DNA of 64,000 nucleotides from contig JBBHKE010000720.1 in assembly GCA_037447655.1 (NCBI GenBank), forward strand, positions 62,001 through 126,000, read 5' to 3'. The notes beneath the pieces are model-generated. The model was not told the origin of the DNA. It searched no databases and saw nothing but the letters and a program-made list of their open reading frames with translations. Position numbers and translations under genes: made by a program. This document shows, in pieces, positions 47,351 to 58,139 of the stretch (positions are counted from its first letter, which is position 1; each line of letters begins with the position of its first letter). Source of the DNA: Zygnema cylindricum. Lineage: Eukaryota; Streptophyta; Zygnematophyceae; Zygnematales; Zygnemataceae.

Positions 47351-48541
47351 TGTTGAAATTTAAGTATTATCTAGGTCTAGAGATTGTAAAATAAAAAGGC
47401 AAAAAGGGGACACTGACAACCTACCTCTAACTCTTCACTCAAGTCCCCACACTTTTCGCAGTCATTGAAGACTTGAAGAGGAGTTAGATCCATGGCTGCC
47501 TAGGCTGTCCAAAGTGGACACGAAGGCAATTCTTAATACAGTTATCTAAAGGTGCGACGGACCCAGGATTTGATCCTGTACCTGCCGTCCGTCAAACTAG
47601 CCGTTCGCTTTAACCAACAAGTCTAAATACAGTGCTAGAGTACAATAGGTTTGACAAATATTTATATTTTTACACGTAGACTAGTTCGTCTAACGGAAAT
47701 AGATACGTAATGCATAGATACAGTTTTGTATAGTACGGAGTACGATTTAATGTATTTTATGAAACGGATACCGCGCATTTCTTTCGAACGCGAAACAAAT
47801 ATCGCACGTATATTTTCAACGGCTACAATTGTATTCGGTTTGATCGGACGGCCACGATAAGCGCCGCGATCACGGATTATCTACTTTTGGCGTTTTTCAG
47901 TCATCGCCACATCATGTGACACGTGGCGCGACAATGTTGGATTGCGGCGACTCCGGAGATTGCGGTAACAAATCCGGTTATGACACGTGTCGACATTTTG
48001 GCCATGTTGTAGAATGGCCGTACAGAAAGTACACCGGCACCTATACTTTTATGTACGACACACTAATTTGATTGGTGTCGTACTTCAGTAGATACAATTT
48101 TAGAGAGGGAATAGGACTTAGAAAATTTTGGGTAAGTAGTTGCCTCTCCGAGAGAGCACCTTATATAAATGGCAAACTTTGGCCAGCCATAACTATCAAT
48201 TTACTTGACCATTTTCAGTGATTCTTTTTGCTGCGGACTCAGGGGAGTCCACGCTACACAAGGGTGTAGTCGGTCAGAGTTTTTGTCTGCCAGGGTGGCG
48301 ATATTTCTAAGGGAAAGTCAAAGTGGGTGAATGTGTCCAAACCTCATATTCTAACTTTGCATTCTGTGGTGGAACTGACCACACAGAAAGTGTTATTTCA
48401 AAAGGGTGAATCTATATTTGGGTTCTGATTGTCAAAGGGTCAGTCATTTGGGTTTATATCAACTTGGAGTCGGCAATATCTAGATAAGCTTCTTTTCAGG
48501 ATCTGCTTACTCTGAGGGCCAATGGAGGTCTCAGAGTTTCA
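47351..48541 (+). repeat. G1 3' LTR
   Basis: Starts TGTTGAAATTTAAGTATT after the polypurine tract and ends GAGTTTCA. A near-identical copy of 44188-45380. The tRNA-like module lies near 47565-47625 on the minus strand. Confidence 0.88.
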
Positions 48542-48546
48542 GTGCG

Positions 48547-48645
48547 TTCGCAGCTGACGTGAAAGGTCCCAAGTTCGAACCCTGGCCAGCTCAATTTTCC
48601 CAAGTGTGGGATATGCCGAATCCTGGATTTCTAGGAAACCTAACA
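48547..48645 (+). repeat. TRIM LTR2, right part
   Basis: Resumes LTR1 similarity exactly after the duplicated GTGCG at 48542-48546. It carries the anticodon arm, the B box AGTTCGAACCC and the acceptor half CCAGCTC (48586-48592), then ends CCTAACA. Confidence 0.85.
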
Positions 48646-49749
48646 AATTTGACCTGTGAGTCAGTTTTTATAGTGTGATAAAGATCAGTGTTTGATATGA
48701 TTTCTTGTTAGCTTCTGCTGAAGTATGTCTACTTCTACAACTAATGTTGCAGCTCCACCTGCACCAGTTGTCATAGAACAACAAGTTATGGGCTTGTCTC
48801 CAAAATTCTTGTCTTTAATGGCCAGAAGTATGCTTACTGGGTAGATATGGTCGAGTATTATTTTGAAACTGCAGGCTTATTTTAGATTTTGGATGGATCA
48901 CTTGATGAAGCTGATCTGACTTGGGTGAAAAAGAAATTGTAGGCTCGGAACACTCTAAAATTGTGTCTCTCGGAGAATATGGTTATATCGAGAATCAATA
49001 TGAAGAAAGAGATTGACATCTGGAAATCGCTAAAAGCGTCTTATAAAAAAGCGAATGTTCAAAAAGAACTTGTGTTGGCAGAAAAAAATCTGGACCTACA
49101 AATACTCGGGGGAACAATGGCCAATTATACAGATAACTTTCGAGCTCTCATTGACTCTTATGCTTGTGTTGGTGGGAGTTTTCCCGAGTTTCAGCAAGCT
49201 GCTCTGATTATTAGAGGTCTTCTAAGCAGTATGAAAGATGCGTGTGCTGAATTGAAAAAACATGATAAGGCTAACTGGACTCTTCAACTAGCTATCAATA
49301 TTATCTTAGAAAAAGTGTCTACGTCAAAGATGCTTAATGGAGAAAAAGCAGGTAGAAGCTTTTAACACAGACTATGACAAAAAAGATCAGTTTAATCCGT
49401 AGAGGAATCAGTTTAATCAGCAAAAAAATTAGTTTAACCAAAACCGGGGTCAGTTTAAACAGTTTAATCAAGGGCAGAATAGTAGATTTTCACTGTTTGT
49501 TTTTATTGTTCAGAAAAGGGTCATGGATATAGGTATTGTCCTAAGCTCAAAAAAGGCAAATGAAACATGTTTATATAGGCCAGGATGGCAGCAAAGTCAG
49601 TTTAATCGGAGCTTTTCTGGTAATCAGCAACAAAACAACTCTTTGCTTTCTTCATCTGTAATTCACGAGGATGAGTCTATAACTTCAATGAGCATGATGA
49701 TTCAGAGTTATTTGCAATGGCGACAGCAATGGAAGGCTCAAAGGACACA

Positions 49750-49858
49750 GGTTGGATCATGGAAACTGGGGAATCGACCCACATGTGTTGGAACAAATGA
49801 CTCTTTACAAATCTCAAGTCCACACTTGCAAGGAAAATCTACTATGCATGTGGCATGA
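49750..49858 (+). pseudogene. A1 protease remnant with altered active site
   Basis: Reads GWIMETGESTHMCWN, where the family has a DSG or DTG triad start in the same context. The catalytic Asp is Glu, so this copy should be inactive as an aspartic protease. Confidence 0.7.
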
Positions 49859-52459
49859 GTGTTCAAACTTCTGCTCAAGGTGATGTGTCTTTGCTGGTAG
49901 ATATAGGAGGAAAGTCAGTTGAAAGGACTCTTCACAATGACTTATATGTACCGGATTTCAAAAAGAGTATATTTTCTACTTCTCTAGTTGAGAGCAAAGG
50001 ATTTGAGGTCAGCCTTAAGGGCGGTTTGCAGGTTGTAAGCAGGCTGAGGAAGGTGGCAGTCACATGAACTAGATATGCAAGCAAAATGTATCGTATAGAT
50101 ATGGCTAATACAAAAAAAAACGATTTTCTGTACTTCAGTGTTGATTCTGAAAATGGGTTGTGGTATAAAAGACTAGGTCATGTTCACTATGACAGCTTGC
50201 AGAAAATGGTTAATTCTGGTAAAATAGATGGATTTTCTCTTACTAATCAGCTAGTTAAAACATGTGATGACTGCTCACTAGGAAAGATTCACAAGTTACC
50301 TTTTCCTCAAGAATCGGAACATCTGTCTGCAAAAGTTTTGCAGCTTTTATTCTCTGATGTTTTGGGACCAACTTAGGTGCCATCTACTGGGGGGGTCAGG
50401 TTTATGGTGACGTTTATAGATAATTTCTCAGGTTCAAGAAGGTGTATTTCACGAAAGAATAGAGTGAAGTGTTTGGCCACTTCAAACACTACAAGGCTTG
50501 GGCGGAAAAACTGCATAATGCTCCGAATTGGAGCTCAGATCGGACAATGGAGGAGAGTACATATCAAAAGAGTTTGACAAATTTTTTCTGGATGAGGGTA
50601 TCAGTCGCCAGCTCACGGTCGCTTACACACCACAACAAAATGGCGTCTCAGAGAGACTAAATAGAAATATTGCAGAAAATGCTAGATCTATGTTAGCAGA
50701 AAAAAATGTTGATATAAAATTCTGGGCTGAAGCCCTCAATTGTGCAGTTTACATTAAAAATAGGATCGTTTCTTGGTTAGTTAGCACTACACCTTTTGAG
50801 ATATGGACAGGTAGATAACGAGATGATAGTCATTTCAGAGTATTCGGATGTAAATGCTTTATTTTGGACACTTCACCGAATCCTTGGAAATTTGAACCGA
50901 AAGGTTTGCCAGGTATTCTAGTTGGGTATGATGAAAATTCTAAGGGATATAGAGTATATGTTTTAGCCAAAAAAAGGATAGTAGTTTCTAGAAATATAAT
51001 TTTGAAAGATGAAAATGAATCTACAGATCGTTTTACATTGACAGAAAATCAGGTAGAAGATAAATCACAAGAATATGTTATATTTGACACTCAGAAGACT
51101 CTATATTTTCTTGCTATTCAACACCAGATTGCAAAAAAACTTTCTTCTGATCATCAGACGCCTGTTACAACTCACATGGAGCAAACTCAAGAGCTCCAAG
51201 ACGAAACAGAACATGTGACCAGACCAACTAAGAATGCGAGACATCCTTCGATCTCCGCCTCAGAATTTCCAAGGGGAAGGAGATCTAGCAGCCGCCTTCA
51301 ATCAAGTTCCCACTTTGCTTATTTTGCTAACCCGAGTTAACCTCAGGCTATTAAGGAAGCATTCTCCTCACGTGAAAGAAATCAGTGGATAGAGATGGCA
51401 AACGACGAAATAAAGTCAATAATGCAAGCTCAAACTTGGGAGCTGGTTGATCTCCCTTCATACCGGAAAGCCATCGGCAGCAAATAGGTATTCAAACGAA
51501 AGCTGAACGCGGATGGCACCATTGAAAGATACAAGGCCAAACTGGTGGCCAAAGGCTACAATCAGAAAGAAGGAATCGACTTTGAAGAGACCTCTCCAGT
51601 GGTAAGATTTTCTACTTTCAGGATTCTTTTAAGTTTAGCAGCATTTGAAAATATGGAAGTGCATCAAATGGATGTAAAAACAACTTTCTTTCCTGAAGAG
51701 CTGGAAGAAACTATTTATATGCAGCAACCAGAGATGTATGTAGAAAAAATTAATGAAAAACTAGTATGTAAAATGATGAAATCCTTGTATGGGATAAAAC
51801 AGGCCCTTAGACAGTGGAACCTAAAACATGATGAGTTCCTCACAAAATTAGGCTTTAAAATGATGAGTTCAGATCACTCTGTGTATTTTTGCAAGGGGAG
51901 GATGGTGTACTGTATATTGCTATGTATGTAGATGATTTGCTACTTATCAGCAAATCTATTGATGAAATAAATCGTATCAAAAGGGCTTTGAAGTTCAGAT
52001 TTGAGATGAAAGACCTCGGCGAGGCCAAATACATCTTAAGCATACAAGTAGAGAGAAACACAAATGGGAGACAGATCATGCTAACTTAAAAGGAGGCTAT
52101 AAGCTCAATGCTTGAAAAATTTGATATGAAAGAAGCTAAAAGGTGTGTCACTCTTATATAATACAGACAGAAGTTAGAGGGAGTTGATTCAGATTTTGGC
52201 ATTTTCGTGACGATAGTCTAAAGTCAAGGGAGGAAGAATTCATGGCCTCAAAACCATTTGGACAAGTAGTTGGCAGTCTCATCTATTTTATGAAGTGCAC
52301 GAGGCTGGTTGTGGCAGCTGCTGTTGGAGCTCTGAGTACGAGTCTGCAGAATAAAAAAAGGTTAGACTATCAAGCGACAAAGAGGGTTCTGAGGTATTTG
52401 GCAGGGACCCGGAATCTCAAACTTGTCCTCAAAAGAGGAGAAATACTTGTCGGCTAAGT

Positions 52460-52795
52460 CACTTGTGATACTCTTATGAATCTCGTCCGTTGACTAGATT
52501 CATATCAATCGCAGCTGCGTTGTCCCGTACCGGATCACATTTATATCACCCGCGGCTGCGGTGTCCTACACCAAATCATATCCAAGATAGTAGCAGCTGC
52601 GTTGTCTGTACGGATCTTATCCAAAGTGACCGCAGCTGCGTTTGTCTTGTCTGTATCGCAGCTTCGCTGCTGCGCTGCTCTGCTGCTGCGCAGCTCTGCT
52701 GTATAGCAGCTGCGCTGCTCTTCCGTATAGCAGCTGCGCTGCTGTCTGTATAGTTGCTGCGCTGCTGCGCTGCTCTGAGACTGAGAGCTTTCCAA
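52460..52795. repeat. GCAGCTGCG palindromic repeat array inside A1 RNase H
   Basis: At least eight occurrences of GCAGCTGC or GCTGCGCTGCTC-type words appear between the LKRGEI end of one RNase H block and the ELLWVKAILQELG start of the next. Spacing shrinks from about 50 bases to about 20 towards the right. It is GC-richer than its surroundings and replaces about 60 residues of RNase H. Confidence 0.8.
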
Positions 52796-53135
52796 AAGAC
52801 AACAAAGACATGGCAGCAAGTTTTGCTTAGAAGGAACTCCTATGGGTAAAGGCAATTTTGCAGGAACTGGGACACATGCAAACTGGTCCTCCACCATCTG
52901 GTGTGACAACCAGGTAGCTATTGCCATCGACTCCAATCCCAGCCACTAAGCACATGGATGTCAAACTGCATTTTGTCCTGGAAAAGGTGCTGGCAAAGGT
53001 CATCAAATTTTGTTATGTACGAGATGAAAACATGGTTGCAGACATGCTGACTCAAGCTCTACCTGCACCTAAATTACAGTTTTGCAGACAGGCTGTTGGA
53101 CTAAGTGAGTAACTGAGTCTAAAGCTTTAGGGGAG

Positions 53136-54051
53136 TGTTGTTTTTGAAAAAGCTTTATCCTCCATAGATAGAGCCGTAAAGGGAGAAATAACACTTAAAA
53201 TATTTTTGGAAATGTTAGATTTAATACTTATCTTGAATAGTGTGACAATAAATTATAACTCTAACAGTATTTTGTATGGTCTTATGAGACATGTGTCGGC
53301 ATTTCGGACAAACGCTGGAAATACAGAATGGTCTCATACTCATGGCGCATATCGAACAAGTAACTTCGGCAAATCGGGCGAACGGGAAATCAATCGGGCA
53401 TCTGGGAACACAATTGAGAAGAACAAACATCGGACATCAATCTCTATCAGGCTGACGGTTGAGATTTGAGTGGGGACCACAGGTGACGAGATGTACCGTA
53501 AGCAATTCAAATATTCGTACTAGTCTCCAGCGACAAGTTGGACAAATTATACACTTCTTGACTCAACAAGCAACATTATGAGTACGGCTCCAAATTAGGA
53601 AAACTTGACGAAACATATATATCTGTAGCGTAGTGTATTATAAAATAGTGTTTCACTGTTTAGTTTATAAGCTAGTTACAATTAAGTTTTTGGAAGTACA
53701 TTTGCGTACCTTGTCGTACTACAGTAGAGTACCACTATTCCAAGTGTAGTAATCTGATTGGTCTGTGAGCAGTAGATACTCACTCAAAATATTAAGTTTT
53801 GGGACTTAGGATTATTTTGTATTCAATTTTGGGATATTTGAAATCTAAAAGGCAGTTTTTGGGAAACTTGCAGGTCTTATATCTTATGGTTAACTAAGTG
53901 AATTTGTTTGTAACTTTGGGAATTTTATAGTGTGTATGGTGATTATCTTGAATGCTAAAATTTGGGTAAATTTGACATTGTCTGTAACTTTGGTAATTTT
54001 ACAGTGTGTATAGTGATTATCTTGAATGCTAAATTTTGGCTAAATTTGACA
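53136..54051 (+). mobile_element. Family A LTR shared between A1 and A2
   Basis: Starts TGTTGTTTTTGAAAAAGC after the A1 polypurine tract and ends TTGACA at about 54051, just before the A2 leader TGTGAGTCAG. It contains a 74-bp tandem duplication near the end (TGTAACTTTGG... at about 53911 and 53985). It is the 3' LTR of A1 and at the same time the 5' LTR of A2. Confidence 0.8.
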
Positions 54052-56285
54052 TGTGAGTCAGTTTTTACAGTGTGATAAAGATCATTATTTGATAGGATTT
54101 CTTGTTAGCCTCTGCTTAAGTATGTCTACTTCTACAACTACTGCTACAACACCACCTGCACCAGTTGTCATACGAAATAATACAACAGGTGTGTTGCGAC
54201 AAAGATGGTTCATCAGAAAAACCGAAATTTTGACAACCTCCAAAAACGTCAATTTTTTTTTCGGAGACAAATTAAAACGAGGAGGAAGTCGTCAATTTTT
54301 TCGAAGCATATGACAATGAACTATTCGCACTGAAGAACGCTAATGATTGAGATAGAGACTATGGGTGGATTATAGATACCAGTACGTCTGAACATATGTG
54401 TTAGAATAAAGCTTATTTTGACAATCTTCACCCAATATCTCCAAAAAAAAATTATCATGCGGACGGACGATTTAACATCTTTATTGCCAAAGGCGCGGCA
54501 ACACTCAAAGTTCTCATCGACGGTAAACAAGTTGAAAAAATACTCAATGATGTTCTCTATGTCCTTGACTTCCAAAAAAACTTTTCTCCACTTTGCTTGT
54601 AGAAAACAAAGGCATTGAAGTGTTTTATAAAACTGGAAAGCAATTAGTCGATAAACAAGGTAGAGTAGCAGTAGGAACATGAGGGCCAAATCTGATTTTT
54701 ATTCTTGATCTTGCCAATATAAATGATAAAGATGTTTTGTGTTCGGTTGTCCTATGTGACACTGATTTATGGCACGAAAGACTTGGTAATGTCTATTGTG
54801 AAAGTCTTGACAGAATGGTAAAACAAGGTATGATTACAAGTGTACAGATTAATAGTAACGAGGAACATTTTTGCGATGGATGCGCTCTCAAAAAGATTCA
54901 AAAAAATCATTTTTCTTTCGAAAGCAACCATAGAACAACTAATTGTTAGAATTAATTTATCTTCATTTATGGGGGCCGGCTCTGATATCATCACTTTGTG
55001 GAATAAGATACATGGTGACATTTACAAATGGCTTTTCTAGTCTCACAAAAATCCACTTTATGAGAGAGAAGAGTGAAGTATTTTCTCATGAATTCAAGGT
55101 GTGGAGCGAGTAAATTCCTAGGGTTGATATCTTAAAATTGAGACCAGACAATGGCGGGGAGTATTTATCACGGAACTTCATCATCTATCTGAAAGAAAAC
55201 GGATTTTTTCAATAGTTGACGGTCCCATATTCTCCAAAAAAGAATGGTGTAGTTGAAGAAGTAAACAGAACCCTAACGGATATTGCGCGTTCAATGCTAA
55301 CGGACAGAAATATAAATGCGAAATTATGGGCTGAAGCCATCAATTGTGCGACATACATTAAAAATAATATAGAATCAAGAGCAGTTAAAGGGAAAACGCT
55401 ATATAAATTATGGACGGGAACTAACCCGGAAGTGTCAGTTAAGAGTATTTCGAAGTAATGTTGTCATGTTTGATAATTCTCCAAATAAATGGAAAATGGA
55501 GCCAAAAGGTAAAGTTGGAACCTTACAAGGCTACGATGACCAATCAAAAGGGTACAAAGTATAATTACATGATAAAAATAAGATTTTTGTCACCAGAACT
55601 ATAAGAATAAATGATAAAGAGAAGTCAGTTGATGTTTTTTAAATGACCGCAGACAAAAAGGCTGAAAAAATTGCCAAATATGTGATTCTAGAATACAAAC
55701 TGTGGCAGACCTCGAGTATTTAAGAGACACCAAACACGTGCTGCGATAGAAATGTCCTATTGTTGAACCAACAACAAGATGGGGCTCGTCGGTGGCCCTT
55801 CAAGAGTGAGAGCTGGAGACATCAACACAACACGAAACAAAACTAGCCTGTCTTTAAACCAACGATGAATTCATCTAGTTGATGAACAAAAAATCGACAA
55901 AAATACACGAATTAGCGACAAAAAAACCATATCGTTAAACAAGGGAAGAGATCATGTTACGTGTGACTTACCAAATTGGAACACAGATGGATAGAGAGTC
56001 ACACTGAAACGAGTTGGTGCAAGGGTTCTATCAATTTCAACTCAAAATTTTCGGGGGAAGAAGAACAAGCGGTTGACCTAATGCAAGTGCAAACCATTAT
56101 GCGTTCACTGCAAATTCACAAGAGCCTCTTATTATTCAGCAAATGTTTTTTGTACCAGAAAAGGAACACTGGATAGCAGCAGCAAATGACGAAATAAAAT
56201 CAATTATGGAGGCACAAACGTGGCAACACATAAAACTTCTTTTGATCGTAAAGCAACTGGAGGCGGATGCTTGAATTAAAAGATA
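54052..56285 (+). pseudogene. Copia family A element A2, internal region, truncated
   Basis: The gag start at 54122 repeats the A1 opening (STSTTTATTPPAPVVI) but most of gag is missing. A protease remnant WIIDTSTSEHMC (DTG changed to DTS) follows near 54366, then LWHERLGNVYCESLD, CDGCALKKIQKNHF, an integrase piece RPDNGGEYLSRNF and KKNGVVEEVNRTLTD, and WKMEPKGKVGTLQGYDD. The end is IAAANDEIKSIMEAQTW, the first RT motif, after which it stops near 56285. Stops and frame changes are frequent. Confidence 0.8.
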
Positions 56286-56339
56286 ATCCCACTAATACCC
56301 CGAAAGTTGCAAACTAGCCATTTTTATCTTCTGGCCATT

Positions 56340-56716
56340 TTTATTCGGGTTTGCTTCCGCTAACATGTCTTATATTGGCTCAGCTTTTGTTGCAAGTGCT
56401 CCTATTGGCCCTAGTGCTCCACCTACTCCTCCAAGGACGAATATCCCGGCTGGTGCAAGTGTGACTCCTAGTGGGAGTGGATCACTGCCGAGTTTAAATG
56501 CCCATGACGTGAAACAGATTATGGGCTCACCGCCCAAACTGCCTATTTTTGACGGAAGTGACTACTTATATTGGGAAAATATGTTGAGCTCATTATTCGA
56601 GGAGAGGGATTGTCACCCATTGTGGAAGGAACAGCGGATATCACTGCGCTGGATTGGAGAAAGAAGAATCTGCATTGCCTCAACGTCTTAAAGCAGTCTA
56701 TGACAATATTGTCGTT
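56340..56716 (+). pseudogene. Family C Copia gag head, plus strand
   Basis: ATG at 56365; reads ASVTPSGSGSLPSLNAHDVK and then PPKLPIFDGSDYLYWENM, matching the gag at 60429. It breaks off at about 56716 and abuts an inverted copy of the same gag start. Confidence 0.75.
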
Positions 56717-56734
56717 TATGTTCATTTAGACTCG

Positions 56735-56872
56735 GTTGTGATCCACTCCCACTAGGAGTCACACTTGCACCAGCCGGGATATTCGTCCTTGGAGGAGCAC
56801 TGGGGCTAATAGGAGCCGTTGCAACACGAGCTGAACCATTATTAGACATGTTAGCGGAAGCAAACCCAAAGA
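56735..56872 (-). pseudogene. Family C gag head, minus strand (inverted partner)
   Basis: On the minus strand it starts from an ATG at about 56850 and reads a Ser/Pro/Ala-rich gag N-terminus up to GSGSQPSLN. With 56340-56500 it forms an inverted repeat of about 140-155 bp with a spacer of about 235 bp. A 12-base palindrome GACAATATTGTC lies at 56702-56713 in the spacer. Confidence 0.75.
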
Positions 56873-56885
56873 GATATGCCTAAAA

Positions 56886-57402
56886 GACTAGATCTATTGT
56901 GTAAGATATGTAACGCCAAATAAAAGAGGTCTTTCAACCAAACAAACGTGTACAACAAGCAAATCAAAGACAATAGAGCATAAAACACCTTAAACTGCAC
57001 TCAGTGCTCTCATTTTCTTAACTCTTTTGTAGAATGTACATTCTGTATTAAATTGATCAATCCTAATTGAACTAAATACTCAAAAGATCTAGAAAACATC
57101 TCAAATATCTAAAAAACATCAAAAACGTATGTACAGGGTTCACCTAAATATCTACTTACAAAAATCTAAGTACTTGGACCAAAATTGTCAAGTAACAATA
57201 TCTAGACCCTAAAAATCCGGAAGATATGTTTCACGTCTACATTCATAGGTGGCTGTACACACTAATCAACTCAAAGATAACTATTCAAAAAGATATTACA
57301 AATCCACACTAATTTTATCTAATATTGAATAGTTGGTGGTCGTTAAATATTCTAAGTCCTAGACTCAAATTCCTAAGACTTACTAAAGCTTATTTTTCAA
57401 TA
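56886..57402 (-). mobile_element. Family C LTR, minus strand
   Basis: Reverse complement of 59875-60400. On its own strand it starts TATTGAAAAATAAGC after a polypurine tract AAGGGGAG. RNase H lies upstream of it and a gag start downstream, on the same minus strand. Confidence 0.75.
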
Positions 57403-57589
57403 CTCCCCTTAAGCTTTAGAAGACTTACTCACTTATACCACATGCTTTTCTGCAGTACTCCAACTTAGGAGATGGAAGGGCTTTTGTCAATACGTCCGCA
57501 ACCATTTTCTCATTAGGCAAATAACAAAGTTTGACAACTTTTGCAAATACTTCCTCTTGTACCTAATGTAGCCGAATGTCCATATGCTA

Positions 57590-58095
57590 TTTTTTAAAAT
57601 GGTGCCTTGGGTTTGTAGCCACAGAAATGGCAGCCTGATTGTCGCACCACATTATTTGTGTTACGTGTTGTGTAAACCCCAATTCTTGAAAAAATGCCTT
57701 AATCCAAAGTAGCTCTTTTAACGCTGCGCTCGCAGCCATGTATTCGGGTTCCATAGTCGATTGTGACTTTTTGAAGTTTACTACTCCAACTACAAGTTTC
57801 ACTTCCAATTTGAATAACATATCTAGTTGTAGACCTCCTACTAGGCACATCACCATAGCTAACATCACTCCAAGTATTAATGCAAACCTTGTCCCTTCCC
57901 AAAGTAAGCCAAAGATTTCTAGTCCCAACAAGATACCTTAACACCCTTTTTGCTGCCTCCCAGTCTCTCTTTCGTGGATTTTGCAGACTTTTGCTCAATA
58001 CACCAACAGCTGCAGCTATATCGGGCCTAGTGCAATTCATGAAGTAAATCAAACTTCCTACTACTTGTCTGTAAGGTACTTGTGATATAAATTTT
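57590..58095 (-). pseudogene. Family C RNase H / end of pol, minus strand
   Basis: Reads MIYFMNCTRPDIAAAVGVLS, DWEAAKRVLRYLVGTRNLW, TWSDVSYGDVPSRRSTTRYV, then in another frame EPEYMAASAALKELLWIKAF and MWCDNQAAISVATNPRHH. This is the Copia-type RNase H end. One frame change separates the halves. The reverse transcriptase that should precede it, at higher coordinates, is missing beyond about 58100. Confidence 0.8.
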
Positions 58096-58139
58096 TGCTC
58101 TTCTGGACTAAGTGTTGTCCATAGCCTATTTCAGCCATG

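Larger units (their letters stand above)
44188..48541 (+). mobile_element. Family G LTR retrotransposon G1, gag-only, inserted in the TRIM
   Basis: The 5' LTR 44188-45380 (1193 bp) and 3' LTR 47351-48541 (1191 bp) are almost identical. Both start TGT and end GAGTTTCA. The element is flanked by a perfect 5-bp target duplication, GTGCG (44183-44187 and 48542-48546). The interior has a gag reading, then an RNase H relic around 46960-47080, and a polypurine tract AAAATAAGGGGAG just before the 3' LTR. Protease, integrase and reverse transcriptase are absent, so it would move only with proteins from a relative. Near-identity of the LTRs suggests a recent insertion. Confidence 0.88.
43775..48645 (+). 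mobile_element. TRIM-type miniature LTR retroelement, split by a 4.35-kb insertion
   Basis: LTR1 43775-44001 (227 bp) starts TGTTGGATT and ends AAATCTAACA. The interior is only 57 bp (44002-44058): a primer-binding site TGGTATTGGAGCCA directly after LTR1 and a polypurine tract GAGGGGGGG just before LTR2. LTR2 begins at 44059 (TGTTAGATT) and is interrupted after 44187 by a family G element; it resumes at 48547 and ends CTAACA at 48645. Without the insertion LTR2 is about 228 bp and the whole TRIM about 512 bp. Flanks GATTT and AATTT agree at four of five bases, fitting a target duplication. It sits at the LTR/leader junction of Copia family A. It encodes no protein and would depend on enzymes of other LTR elements. 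Confidence 0.85.
48646..53135 (+). pseudogene. Copia family A element A1, internal gag-pol region (decayed)
   Basis: Order: leader with TGTGAGTCAG; gag start ATG at 48725; gag core 48961-49365 with EIDIWKSLKASYKKANVQKE; zinc knuckle CFYCSEKGHGYRYC at 49498-49539, intact CX2CX4HX4C but in a shifted frame; protease remnant near 49752, where the expected DSG/DTG reads ETG; gag-pre-integrase LWYKRLGHV; integrase with FIDNFS, RSDNGGEY and NGVSERLNRN, so all three DDE residues are visible; reverse transcriptase with KAKLVAKGYNQKEG, VHQMDVKTTFF and MYVDDLLLIS; RNase H ending MVADMLTQALPAP. Several stops and shifts break it. RNase H is interrupted at about 52460-52795 by a GCAGCTGCG array. The polypurine tract AGCTTTAGGGGAG precedes the 3' LTR. 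Confidence 0.85.
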
